Of a stretch of 64,000 bases of DNA, positions 21,576-33,303 are shown one piece after another. The DNA lies in the NCBI RefSeq assembly GCF_932526225.1, contig NC_064046.1:11309719-11373718 (forward strand), in the 5' to 3' direction. The notes beneath the pieces were generated by a model, which searched no databases, was not told where the DNA came from, and saw nothing but the letters and a program-made list of their open reading frames with translations. Origin of the DNA: Nematostella vectensis. Taxonomy: Eukaryota; Cnidaria; Anthozoa; Actiniaria; Edwardsiidae. The translations under genes and the position numbers were made by a program. Numbering within the stretch: position 1 is the stretch's first letter; each line of letters starts with the position of its first letter.

Positions 21576-22748
21576 AACTGTGATTATAAATCCTACAGCT
21601 AATATAGAGGGGATAAATGCAAAACTGACATACGACTGTTTCCTATTAATGGCAAATATTAAAAAAAATAGGCTGTTTCTATAACAAAACTAGTCTGCGT
21701 CTGTCTGTCTGTCTGTCTGTCTAAAGTGATCGCCTTATCAGGCTGGTGGATCATTATATCCTAATAACAACTCTAACTTAATTTTATTGTTGACTATTTT
21801 GTTGCTATTTCAAAATGTGAGCTCGATGTTTAGACATGTACAATGAAGTCTAAAATGAACATAGCCATTGAAGATGATACGCGGAAGATGTTTTTTTATT
21901 ACTTTTGTGTCTTCCCTCGTCTAATCTATAACAATATATTACCTTTTAATGATTTCCAAGTCTTGTGCTCCGCTTGAACAGGTATTTTTCTGAGAAAGAT
22001 CGCACTAGGTAGACCTCAAAACTTGCTGACATTTGTTACATTTGCTGACATTTGCTACGTACGCTGACATTTGTTACATATGCTGACATTCGCTACCTGA
22101 TCATAACCTCGGCAAAGAGGATGAAACTCTACCTAATTACTTCTTCTTAGTGTCTACTTCTTTGTCATTTTGGAACTCTGTACCTAATTACTTATTCTTA
22201 ATGCCTACTTCTTTGTCATTTTGGAACGAGTTCATCTTTCCTGGCAACTTATCATGTTGCGCTGCCAAAAGCCTTTACGCGCTTATAGTGGATGATGCTA
22301 TTCTTTGGGGAAAAGGATCTAGAGACTACGCACTTTTTCTATAACTTAGGGGTCAAAACTTATGTTGGTCTCACCTATTTTTCTTCTCTCTGAACGAGCA
22401 CAGCGGCTTATTTAGGTCCCCCAACGGCCTTAGTAAACTACGAGAACAGAGTTGTTCCAAAACTAAGGGGCGGGTTGTTGGTTTCAGGGGGTAGTGAAGG
22501 GGTGGGGTTGGGGTGAGATGAGTTTGAATTAGAGTAAATCCCAAAGATAAAACAAACATTGAAAATAAATGATATAGTGTCGTCTTTTATGAAGTATTTG
22601 ACTTATCATTAAGTGAAACCATTTTAATACGGGTATCCCTATATTGACTATACGGGGACGTGGATAAAGTAGGGTAAAGTTTTTCCTTTTCTCTTTCCTA
22701 CATTTGTGTATACAGTTCCCACCGCTTTTCTGTCATGGACAGGGCTCC
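21576..22748. repeat. 1.2-kb direct repeat, copy 1
   Basis: Begins GTAAAACTGTGAT(T)ATAAATCC and ends CCTGGACAGGGCTCC-like. Contains a (GTCT)n run, short TGCTGACATTTG(T/C)TAC repeats, and a 64-codon frame (22150-22344) identical in both copies. That frame has no recognised domain. Confidence 0.9.
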
Positions 22749-22917
22749 GATTATATCAGTTTGCTTTCACATTAATCTCAAAGAATTACAGACCTTTAGC
22801 GGCACCTCTTTTGGGCCAAATACCCACCTCACCTGGCAAAATGTATAATATTTTTAAATTTTGTTTTAAATTTTTATATAAGAGGGGTCTTTTACTTTTT
22901 AATTTCCGCTTAATATA

Positions 22918-24136
22918 GTAAAACTGTGATCATAAATCCTACAGCTAATATAGAGGGGACAAATGCAAAACTGACATACGACTGTTTCAAATGTCGCAAA
23001 TATGACAAAAATAGGCTGTATCTATAACAAAACTAGTCTGTGTCTGTCTGTCTGTCTGTCTGTCTAAAGTGATCGCCTTATCATTTATGTATGAAATTAT
23101 GCTAACTGCTATCCATTAGGAAGTCTCACGCTGGTGGGTCATTATATCCTAATAACAACTCTAACTTAATTTTATTGTTGACTATTTTGTTGCTTTTTCA
23201 AAATGTGAGCTCGATGTTTAGGCATGTACAATGAAGCCGAAAATGAACATGGCCATTGAAGATGATACGCGGAAGATGTTTTTTTATTACTTTTGTGTCT
23301 TCCCTAGTCTAATCTATAACAATATATTACCTTTTAATGATTTCCAAGTCTTGTGCTCCGCTTGAACAGGTATTTTTCTGAGAAAGATCGCACTAGCTAG
23401 ACCTCAAAACTTGCTGACATTTGTTACATTTGCTGACATTTGCTACGTACGCTGACATTTGTTACATATGCTGACATTCGCTACCTGATCATAACCTCGG
23501 CAAAGAGGATGAAACTCTACCTAATTACTTCTTCTTAGTGTCTACTTCTTTGTCATTTTGGAACTCTGTACCTAATTACTTATTCTTAATGCCTACTTCT
23601 TTGTCATTTTGGAACGAGTTCATCTTTCCTGGCAACTTATCATGTTGCGCTGCCAAAAGCCTTTACGCGCTTATAGTGGATGATGCTATTCTTTGGGGAA
23701 AAGGATCTAGAGACTACGCACTTTTTCTATAACTTAGGGGTCAAAACTTATGTTGGTCTCACCTATTTTTCTTCTCTCTGAACGAGCACAGCGGCTTATT
23801 TAGGTCCCCCAACGGCCTTAGTAAACTACGAGAACAGAGTTGTTCCAAAACTAAGGGGCGGGTTGTTGGTTTCAGGGGGTAGTGAAGGGGTGGGGTGGGG
23901 GTGAGATGAGTTTGAATTAGAGTAAATCCTAAAGATAAAACAAACATTGAAAATAAATGATATAGTGTCGTCTTTTATGAAGTATTCGACTTATCATTAA
24001 GTGAAACCACTTTAACACGGGTATCCCTATATTGACTATACGGGGACGTGGATAAAGTAGGGTACAGTTTTTCCTTTTCTCTTTCCTACACTTCTGTATA
24101 AAGTTCCCACCGCTTCTCTTTCCTGGACAGGGCTCC
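22918..24136. repeat. 1.2-kb direct repeat, copy 2
   Basis: Nearly identical to 21576-22748, offset 1388 bp in the middle. It has an extra segment of about 45 bp near 23086-23135. About 170 bp of unique AT-rich DNA separates the copies. The ends are not TG...CA, so LTRs are not indicated; a recent segmental or element duplication is likelier. Confidence 0.9.
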
Positions 24137-26320
24137 ACAAATTCAGCTAATAAAAAATGTCAGATCTAGATTGTTATGAGGGTTGTGATTGCAGAAATAG
24201 CAACAAGCAACAAGTAGGAGGACTTCTTTTTGACCATTGTACCTTTTGTTTTAACAACAAGTAGTCTAGGATTGATGAAGTGCGAGAGTAAATCGAAAGA
24301 TTTACAGCGTAGTTGCATATCCGCCCACTGCTGAGAACTGGATTCCTTGGAGGGTTACAATAACAAGAAGAAGTCGAGAAGGAATGAACAGCTTCCCTGT
24401 TTCCCCACACGACAGAGGCGATAATTTTAACTGCTATCCCTTAAGGATAAATCATCTAAAACGGAGACCTTTTCCTGTCCCCTAAGGTCAAAACTCATTT
24501 TATTTTGCTATCCCTTAGAATTTGAAACTCATTTTCTCGAGAAGCATATGTTTTTTTTAGAGGTGTCCCACCCCTACCACCCTAACCCCTGTCGCTGCCC
24601 TGTTCACCCACCGTTAACCAGAATATCAAAGAACAATTTCATTCGTTAAATAAACATTGTTGTTTATCATGATTCTGGTCAATGGTGAGAAAGTAAGTCC
24701 GCTTCAAAACCCAACTATGCATCTGATGTTTGCAGAGTTTCTGTAAAGGTATACAAAACAAAAACCCAGTAACGGTACGAACAGTGCGAGCTCGATGCAA
24801 AAAAAAATCCTTTACATTTGTCATTCAACATGGAACATTTCCAGCCTCGAGTAAAACTCGGGATGAATTTGAGAAAGCGAGCATTTACTGTCATAGATCT
24901 GACGACTGCAAAATGACGCTTGGCTACTTTGCCATCGCCTGCACATCGCGTTACACTGAGAATCGCTGTTAGTAGAACTGAGACATTCTACTACAGTTGC
25001 AATATAGTCTGGATACACTGTCTGAAAACGAGCCAATAACAAACCGTCACCCGTCACCGTCATTGGTCACATCATGTCAAATCCCAAAGAAACCAATCAA
25101 AACCGCGGGTTTGATGCTGCTCTCCTGTCACATTTTCGAGTTTTGAGTTGCAGTGTCGCGTGGTGAACGACGGTAAAATTGGCGGGGAAAACATGACAAG
25201 TATTCAGACCTTGATGACCGTGAAAACAACTAGTGAAAACTACTAAACAGCTAAGGAACACAAGGAAATCTTGTTAAGAGGTTTAATACTTGGAAACAAT
25301 GTTAATGGTGACTACAGACTAGAAAGAGAAAACGGAGAAGCTTACACTTACGGCAGCTGTTCAAAGGGATGAGGTTCAGAAGAAGGAGTTTGTCAAGATT
25401 ACAGGTATGTGTATTGTTATAATGCATGTCCAAATCTTACTTTAAAGGTTTCCTTGGAGAGTGAGAAGTTATGTACCTATTTCAGCCTATAGAAAAAACA
25501 TAAAATGTTCTTTGCGCGCCTTGTTAGCTTTAGGAAAACTGGGTAAATTTGGTTTGGAAGAGTTCAGGAGCCGATATCTCTTAGGGTATAAAATTCGACC
25601 AACTGCTATTCCTAAGGGAGTAATTAACCTTTTTTTTTTTAAATTCTGTTATCTCTTAGGGAATAAAATTCGACCAATTGCTATTCGAAGGGGGTGTTTT
25701 GGCCTTTAAAATTTCCTTGAACCACACCCAATTTGTTATCGGAGTCCCCCTCGCACATCTTCACTACTCCTCCCTGGTGCCGGAGGAGTGGTGGAGATAT
25801 GCTAAAAATAACTCAATTCTCAGACACAAATTAAAAAGATCCTGGATCAAATTTATTTCAACAAGACAGCACAGCAGAATAAGAAAATATATCTGTAAAG
25901 GGATGTCCAATATTCCACTCCATATTTGACAGCCAACTGCCACAAGCATAAAGCACTGGAAAAGGATGTGCTGAGTACAAGCACCTGCATAAAATGCAGT
26001 GAAATGCAGTGCATTTTCCCATCAGTATTGTTCACCTTTACTTTGGATTCACTGAAAAGAATGAAAAGAATTAATTGGATTCAATGAAAAGAATAATCAT
26101 GGGGTTTTTGGTAATGGTGCAAATAGAACGAGTTGTGTAAAATTGGTAAGAAACGTAGAAAAGATAACCAAACAAGGGATATTCAAAATGCAAAATACAT
26201 ATCAATTTCAGTTCTTAGGCTATAGGCATGAGAAATGGCCCTGACTTTGGAGTCAGATAAGAATGAGGCAACAACATTAAAGTACCTCTATTTACCTGTG
26301 GGGCAACCCAGAAATGCCGA
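24137..26320. other. Intergenic, possible non-coding first exon
   Basis: No coding exon recognised. A stretch ending at about 25405 is followed by a good donor (ACAG|GTATGTG) but has no clear frame. Several 'CTATCCCTTAGG / TATCTCTTAGGG' repeat fragments lie at 24430-24530 and 25570-25690. Confidence 0.35.
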
Positions 26321-26329
26321 GGGTGGTAT

Positions 26330-27240
26330 TGGCAGTAAGGGTTTTTGTTCTTAGAAAAGAGAAAAGGGAGGCTAGTGGTGTCTTATCACTTGCCCAAGGC
26401 AAACACTGCAATGGTTTTCCTTTGATGGTTTGAATGACTGTCTTTTTGTTTGAATGGTTTCAATTCCATGGTTTTACTTCCATGCATGGTTTTGTTGTCC
26501 ATTTTTTTGATTAAGGATGGTTTGTAAGGTTTTCCTTCCATTCTTGAAGGTAGCCAGTTAGGGAAGTTAAGACTGTTACAGAATGGAAGCTGATGAGTGT
26601 AAATTAACGAGGAATGGGTAAGTCACTGAAGTACAGGCTAGCCAGTTGGAGGCAGGTAAAGTGGTGAAAGGCAGGTTAAGTCGATAAGGGTATGTGAGAT
26701 GATGGAGGTTGGAATACCTAATCAATATAGATATGTTCAAATGAAAGTATTGTTCTTTTATTTTTTACTTGCTCTTGTATAGATAAGGGCTTCTTGGTCC
26801 CCCCGCATAATTCAATGCGGTATTAACGATCAATAGATCGGGGTATCACCCTTGCCAAGGGCTCATTGTCGCCAAGTTTTTATCTGACGCTATCTTGTAA
26901 CCTAGGGCAATGGGAGGCTAGAGGTGGGATATCACTTGCCCAAGGTGAACACCTAGGGTAGTGGAGGGAGGAAACGCCTGACATCTCCATTCTACACCCC
27001 ATGGATGTGTAGCCACTGCCCCTCAGGGGTTTACATGGTTTTCCTTCCATGCATGGTCCCATTGACCATGACTTTGATGGATGGTGGTTTGTATGGTTTT
27101 CCTTCCATGGTTTGAATGGTTGTCCTCCATTGGTTTGAATGGTTTTCCTTCCATGCATGGTCCCATTGATCATGACTTTGATGGAGGGTGGTTTGTATGG
27201 TTTTCCTTCCATGGTTTGAATGGTTGTCCTTCCATGTAGG
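26330..27240. repeat. Repeats downstream of the recombinase gene
   Basis: 'CACTTGCCCAAGG' blocks occur at about 26380 and 26930. A roughly 100-bp unit (GGTTTTCCTTCCATGCATGG ... TTTGATGGATGGTGG) occurs twice at 27035-27230. A minus-strand AATAAA (26757-26762) could serve the recombinase transcript. Confidence 0.6.
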
Positions 27241-28035
27241 ATAGCATTTGATGATGGCTATGATTTGACAGTAGGCTGCCAAGGCGCAAGGGCAGAAATA
27301 ATTGTCTGGATGGCATGTAGTGGGAGGTGCTTCATCTGAGGGGCTTGAACATCCACAGCAGATGGTCTTGGCTTTGATTGTCGTCATGAAGTTCAGTAAT
27401 CATTTCTGCTCTTGCGTCTTGGGTGTAAAGTTCAAAGCTGCTCGACTTCCTAAAAGAAAAGATGAAAATTTACATGTTATGTATGACGACTTGAATTCGT
27501 CAGGAAATCATGATAAGCAAAACATTCTGGGGTGTGCAAAAGTCCTGAGACTAGCAATTAAGAACACATCACTCACTAACTAATAATATGATAATATGGC
27601 AATGACAGCTTGCATGCTTGCATTTTTTTACCAGGGCAAGCATAACCCAAAAAAACTGAAGACAAAAGCTTTTCGATTTTTGGTAAAGAAGCGATGAATA
27701 CCAACAAAGAAAGCGAAAGTGAATTCTACTACCCCAGAGGCAAAATTTGCAAGCAAAAGTCAAAACAACAAGAACAACAACAAAAGTGACCTTTCATGAC
27801 TATAAAGAGAAGATGCCTAACAACCAGTAGGAACTGAAAATATCAATACAAGGGCAGAAGAGCAGGAAGGACAATTGGAAAGACATCAAGTGATTTTAAT
27901 GTTTTTTGTTACTGCTGTAAGGTATATTTCAATGAACCAACACCAGTAAAAACATTCTTTGATTATTATATTCATACAAAAGTTCATATCACATCACAAA
28001 ATTAATGTCATTCTGCTTTTGGCAAGTGTTCTTAC

Positions 28036-28151
28036 CAGCGACCAGCCCTTTTGATTGTGCTATCATCAGCACCACATCTGGCTGCCCAGCGTGCTGCTGA
28101 CCTTCTAATGCTATGTGTGGTGTATGGCTTCTCAAATAGGGCCTTGGTCAT
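28036..28151 (-). other. Recombinase box II exon (HxxR)
   Basis: 38 codons starting ATGACCAAGG with HSIRR at about residues 16-20 and GRW at the join to the next exon. Acceptor TTGTAG and donor TG|GTAAGA are both good. This exon alone is enough for the family assignment. Confidence 0.85.
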
Positions 28152-30714
28152 CTACAAGCAAGAGGGAAATAATTAATAAATGCATGTATAAAATATTAGA
28201 GAGGGAGCACAATTTTGTCTGCATATATACCTGTAACAAGCATGCAGTGCGACATGCTTGAGAATCCAGCATACTTTGCAGGCACTGCCAAAGGCCACTA
28301 CGGGTAGTGCGAGTGTGATACAAAATTAAGAAAAGTGCATGGCATGGTCATATTATTACACCATTTGTAAGAATCTCTAAATTAGTTTTAAAATTCCTGC
28401 AACTTTTCTTCTCATTTTGTATTTGTTTTTGAAAGGAAACCACAAGAATGAGAGAAAAACAGTATTTTATGATTGTAAGCCAGCCGGAAAAACAAGTGAT
28501 ATTATATGATTTACTGTTCCTTATGACAAGAAATTAGAGATTTGATTAAGATATTGGTGTACTGATGCATTTACCTTGGAAAATATAGTACGCTATGAGG
28601 CCACACTTCGCTTTGATGGAAGGGCACGTCGGTTGTCCTTGGCAATGCGAGGGAAGATGTAACCCTTCGTGATTCCTAATAATATATCACTAGATTAGAT
28701 TGCTAGGTTTCTATTGTGAGTAATGGTGGAGGTAAATTAAAGGTAAGGTTTTCCTAAAAATGAAAAAAAAGGAAAAGAAATAAAGAAATAGGATGTATAG
28801 GGGCAACCCAGAAATGTGACATTGTGCCTCCAATACTTACCAGAAAACAGTAGCCACGAAATGAGTGCCATAACAGGGCACAACTTAGGGTTTAGGGGAT
28901 TGGCCCATAGCGACAGATTAACTCTTGCAATATGTAAATTATAACAATATTATATACCTCAAAAGAAAAATAACTATTCACAAGAAAAGGTTAACTACGC
29001 ACCTTTGGCATGCTTGTCAGCCTTTGACCATGGCAGCTTTATCTGAATGCGGGAGGGAATTTGGCCAGAGTTGACTAAAACAAAAAGAGGAAGCTGATTA
29101 AAAAAATTATAGATGGAATGAGCTAAATCTAAGGATTGAAAATAATGTGACATTTGATAATTTACCATGACTTTAGATTTTATTGCTGATTTACAGTGAT
29201 AGTAATAGTAGTAATACATGTGTTCAGTCAACTCTACACCTCACTCAATTTTCAAAAGGATATAGGGATCCTTTTGAATGAACAGACATATAGGTAGTCC
29301 CAGGCTATGAATAGGAGCTTTCAAATTCTAATGAAGTTGTCCCACATAGGCAGTGTAATTTTTGACTACTTTTAGATGAAATTTGCAATGAATTGCCATA
29401 ATGCCATTACAATGGCATTATTATGATATAATGAATAAGTTTCAAATCTCAGATTCTGCATTTATTTGATTGAATAACAGTGCCAGACAGAAGTATAACT
29501 GCTGAAATACCACTAAGCCAAAAAATTAGGCAGAATAATTATAGGAAAGCAATTGAATAAAATGAACCAAAGTAGTCCAAGGCAAAAGAGTATAATAAAA
29601 ATAGCAAAATATTTTCCAAATTTGTAATGTTGTAATGTTTCATAAAAGCTGCCTTTCCAGTAGGCAACTATTAAAGAATTTTATAATTACAATATTCTAA
29701 CTTCAATTTCAACCATGGGATTGACGTTTCTTTCTGTCTCCAGAAAATGTATAAATACAATGAATCTCTAGTCCATTTCCAGCTCCACGATTTATCCTTC
29801 ATCCAGTTACAATAGCCATCCACTTGTTTGTTGCATGCTTTAGAAATCGGCTAACAAAAGGCCCATGCGATATTCTCATGACGAAAAGCTTAAGTCGTTG
29901 ATATAAACGAGCATAATGAGCAACTTTGTGTAGAATTAATTGCTATTAAGTAAAACAACTCACTCTCATGATAAGTAAAATACCTAGTTTGAAAATCAAG
30001 CAATAAACCAAAATATTACAGCGTTGTTGTTATCACGATAACTTTTAGATTCCATTTTAATTAAGCTCACGTAAGAGACCAACACCTATTGTTCAAGTTT
30101 TTGGCGCCCAGTGGTTGCTTATGAGAGCAAGCTCTCGTAAGAGACCAGCTCTGTTAACGACTACAATTATCAGTTCCCAAGGTGGTCGCTTACGAGAGCT
30201 TCAACTGTTTATTGAGATTAGGATATTATCATTGTTTTCCTCTAATAAGCTATTAGACAGATGTCTATTTAGTTCCTGCTTCTTCCATCTGCTGGACCCT
30301 TGATTTTGTGATAGTATCGGAGATTATCCTAGAATCTACTAGATGCCTTCGTCCTCTCTGATGGACCCCTCGAATATTATGGAATATTCGACTACAGAAT
30401 CTATTGTGTCTGTCATGTTTGTAGAATGGACCTATATGTGATGTCACCTGTTTATTTCTAATGCATTTTTTTGTGATGGTAATTAAATTGTTTACCTCAA
30501 CTGTCTTCAAACAGTATTCTCTCATCTTGAGCATATCCTCAAGAGAGAATGGTGGCGCCTTCTTTGCCTCATAGGGCTTCATGCCGGCCCTCATGTCTCT
30601 TCTAGAAGGTTGGCGCTTCCTTTTATTTAAGGAACGTATCAATGTCTTGACACCTTTTAAGAAAATGATAGAAATAAAACCTTGAGACTGGAAGGATATT
30701 CTTTATTCCCAGTC

Positions 30715-30895
30715 ACATAATTGTTTAGTAATAAACGAGAATCTAAGTATTCAATATTTTAACGCGTCACGTGAGCCGTAGTTTGTATGAAATAGTTAAA
30801 GCAAAAAAAAAAAAAAAAAAAAAAACTGTAATCACCCGACCTGCATTTTGTACCCAACCTGCAGCCGACCTGCAACCTGCATCTTGTACCCTCTG
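30715..30895. repeat. Fragment of the 'GACCTGCA' TIR-element family
   Basis: Matches 52700-52850 ('GTAATAAACGAGAATCT', 'TTTTAACGCGTCACGTGA', A-run, 'CACCCGACCTGCATTT'). It fills much of the recombinase intron between the exons at 30999 and 30653. Confidence 0.8.
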
Positions 30896-33303
30896 TGATA
30901 GAAATAAATCTTGAGCCAGTCCAAAAATCTGTTTCTTGTACTGGTATAATGATAAGGCTGACAGGAATACTGTCATAATCATCATACCAGACACTTACCA
31001 GCATCCTCCATAGGGTTCCCTTTTGGGATGATGTCTACAATTTTCCCATCATGATCTCTTTTAACTTGCTCACTGTATGGGCCAACATGCCCAAACTTCG
31101 GCATCCAGAATCTGTATGACAGAGTCATTAACCAATTATATTATTGCAAAGTGTCTTAATCAAAATACCAAATCAAGTGTAGTTAATCAATATGGATGTC
31201 ACTAAACCATCAAACTAGACTTAAATATCTCACATTAAAAATCACTGTACCATCAAACTAGACTAAAATATGTCATTAAAATATATCATCATTAATCTCA
31301 AAATTATTAGCTACTAGATATGATACTATATGCAATATTATGTTTAGAGAAAAAGTAAAGACATCTATAATTTATCTAATATGTGATAATTCAATTAAGC
31401 AAGTAAACAGGAAAAATATAGTCTATTTTGTTTTCGAATAAGCATTGGATATAAACGAGAATCACAGTATCAAAAAATATCACAAAACAGTATCAGAAAA
31501 TATCACAATATCAAGAGGTACAGCAAGGGAGAGTTAGATATCTACTTTATGCACACAAAATAGAAAAGAGTAGTGAGTGTTTTGCAATCTTTGAATTGTG
31601 TAATAAAGCATTATAAACATGTTGTACGAGTTTATATAAAATATAATCAGGGCTTAAAATTTAAAAATGACAAAAAAAATTGCCCGTCCATCTCTGTTGG
31701 AAGAGCCAACTATGAAAATATCTAGTAAATAAATAAAATAAAAACCTGGAAAAACATTAACATTTCAATATTAAAAATATTAATATTAATACCTTAATGC
31801 TGCTTCCATCCCTTTTATGGAAGGTGGCGCCAGACCCTTGCAGGCGAGACTGCCAATTTTGGTGCCCTTCGGTTCGCCTAAGTATTCTAAAATATAAAAA
31901 CAAATGAGTAAATTTTTGCAATTACAATATTTAAAATTATTAAGGTTCAAATTTTATAAAATCAACACAAACACAAAAGATGTGTGAATAGATCCATTTG
32001 GGGAACTGGATATTTCAAAAAGCCTTAATAATTTGAAAAGTAATATGTTCCTTGAACAAGTACCACCACTATATAAAAAGGCAACCTAGGTTCTTTTAAG
32101 TTTCTTTCTCTCGTGCCCGTTTGTTTTTCAACTCTCACTCACCTTGGGCATGCTTACCATCGATAATACAGTGAATACAGACATTTTAAAAACTGTAACC
32201 TCCTTTTTATAACACCTCTTTCCTCAGTGCATGTGTAAGAATAATGAGTGATAGTCATGAGCATTTCCTGTTTACTAACCTAATATTTCTATACCAGGAC
32301 ACAGTTTAATAGAGGTTGTTAAACTTTACTAATAATAGCCCTAACTCATTTCAAACTTGTATAATTCTCCTTTCTAACACCAGCCCTCCCTCCCCCTTAT
32401 CAGCCAGTTTTGAGCTGGCTTGAATCAGTTAGTATCGGAAGCAAATGATAAACGACCTAAATGGCCTAGGGTCTGTAGGGTTAGTGTAGAATCTGTAAGA
32501 AATTGGAAGGAACTTCTTATTACCGCATTATTTTACAACAAAGCCGCCTATAAAATCCGGCGCTCCTGGTATTAGCCTAGATTAACAGGGATGGTCTAGC
32601 AGGGCAGTACGTTTATCTAGGATATAGATTGAATCTATAGTTATTTCATCTAAAGAAGGTAAACTTAAAATCATGAAAGAGCGGCTTTAGGGCAAGTAAA
32701 ACTTTAAACTTGGCCCGGCGAACGCGGTGAGGAAAATTTCACGAGTGCAGACGTCGATCGAAGTTACGTGTCACGAACAACTGAGACAAAATCATCTCCT
32801 GCTTGAAGCAACTGTGTCAAAATTATGTCCTGCTTGAAGCAACTGTGACATAATTATCTCCTGCTTAAAATGTGCGTTTTTGGCCTTGCGAGGCAGTAAG
32901 CAGAGTGAATGCGTGAAATTTTCCTCAACATGTGCGCCGGTCTTGAGGCTTTACGTACGTAAGTTATTAGATCGTCCTTTTTTAGTCTCATTTACAGTAT
33001 TTAGATAGAGCATCATACTTTACACTTACCGAGAAAGGTCTTGATAGTAGCCGCCCTAAATGGACGGCTATTTTCACCAAAAAGAATAGCCGTGTCCTTC
33101 TCTCGTATGGCGAATTTCTCCATCTGAATAAGACGGAGTTCATATAGACGAGCTGTGCTCTCTACATGAACTGCCGTCTCATTCTTGGTGGCCAAGCGAG
33201 ACCCCGCCGATACGTTCTCACTCTCAAACTCGCTGAGATCCTCAGAGAGTCCCGCACTCTCAATATAACGCAGAACATTACTGCTTCTCATTTTGGGAGC
33301 CAT

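Larger units (their letters stand above)
27332..33303 (-). pseudogene. Spliced tyrosine recombinase-like gene (Crypton-type), disrupted
   Basis: Minus-strand exons: 33303-33030, 31886-31793, 31111-30999, 30653-30496, then 29074-29003, 28675-28575, 28151-28036, 27449-27332. Exons 1-4 join in frame (213 codons) and give a core-binding-like region (AALRFWMPKFGHVGPYSEQV) and the linker PPFSLEDMLKMREYCLKTVE. Exon 5 has a strand-lysine motif (IKLPWSKADKHAKG). Exon 7 carries box II HSIRRSAARWAARCGA, with the HxxR catalytic pair, then RAGRW. Exon 8 supplies KSSSFELYTQDA with the expected nucleophile Tyr, then a natural stop. Exon 6 has one in-frame TAG (28595-28593). No exon with the box I arginine was found in 29075-30495, where one is required for phase as well. 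Tyrosine recombinases cut and rejoin DNA; this copy looks inactive or domesticated. Confidence 0.85.

Noticed and set aside
21576-24136. LTR pair of a retroelement
   Set aside because: Only about 170 bp lies between the repeats, the termini are not TG...CA, and no primer-binding site or pol sequence is present.
26880-27387. Minus-strand frames of 110-118 codons with GRKTIQT repeats
   Set aside because: They arise from the ~100-bp repeat downstream of the recombinase stop; only 27332-27449 in a different frame is supported as coding.
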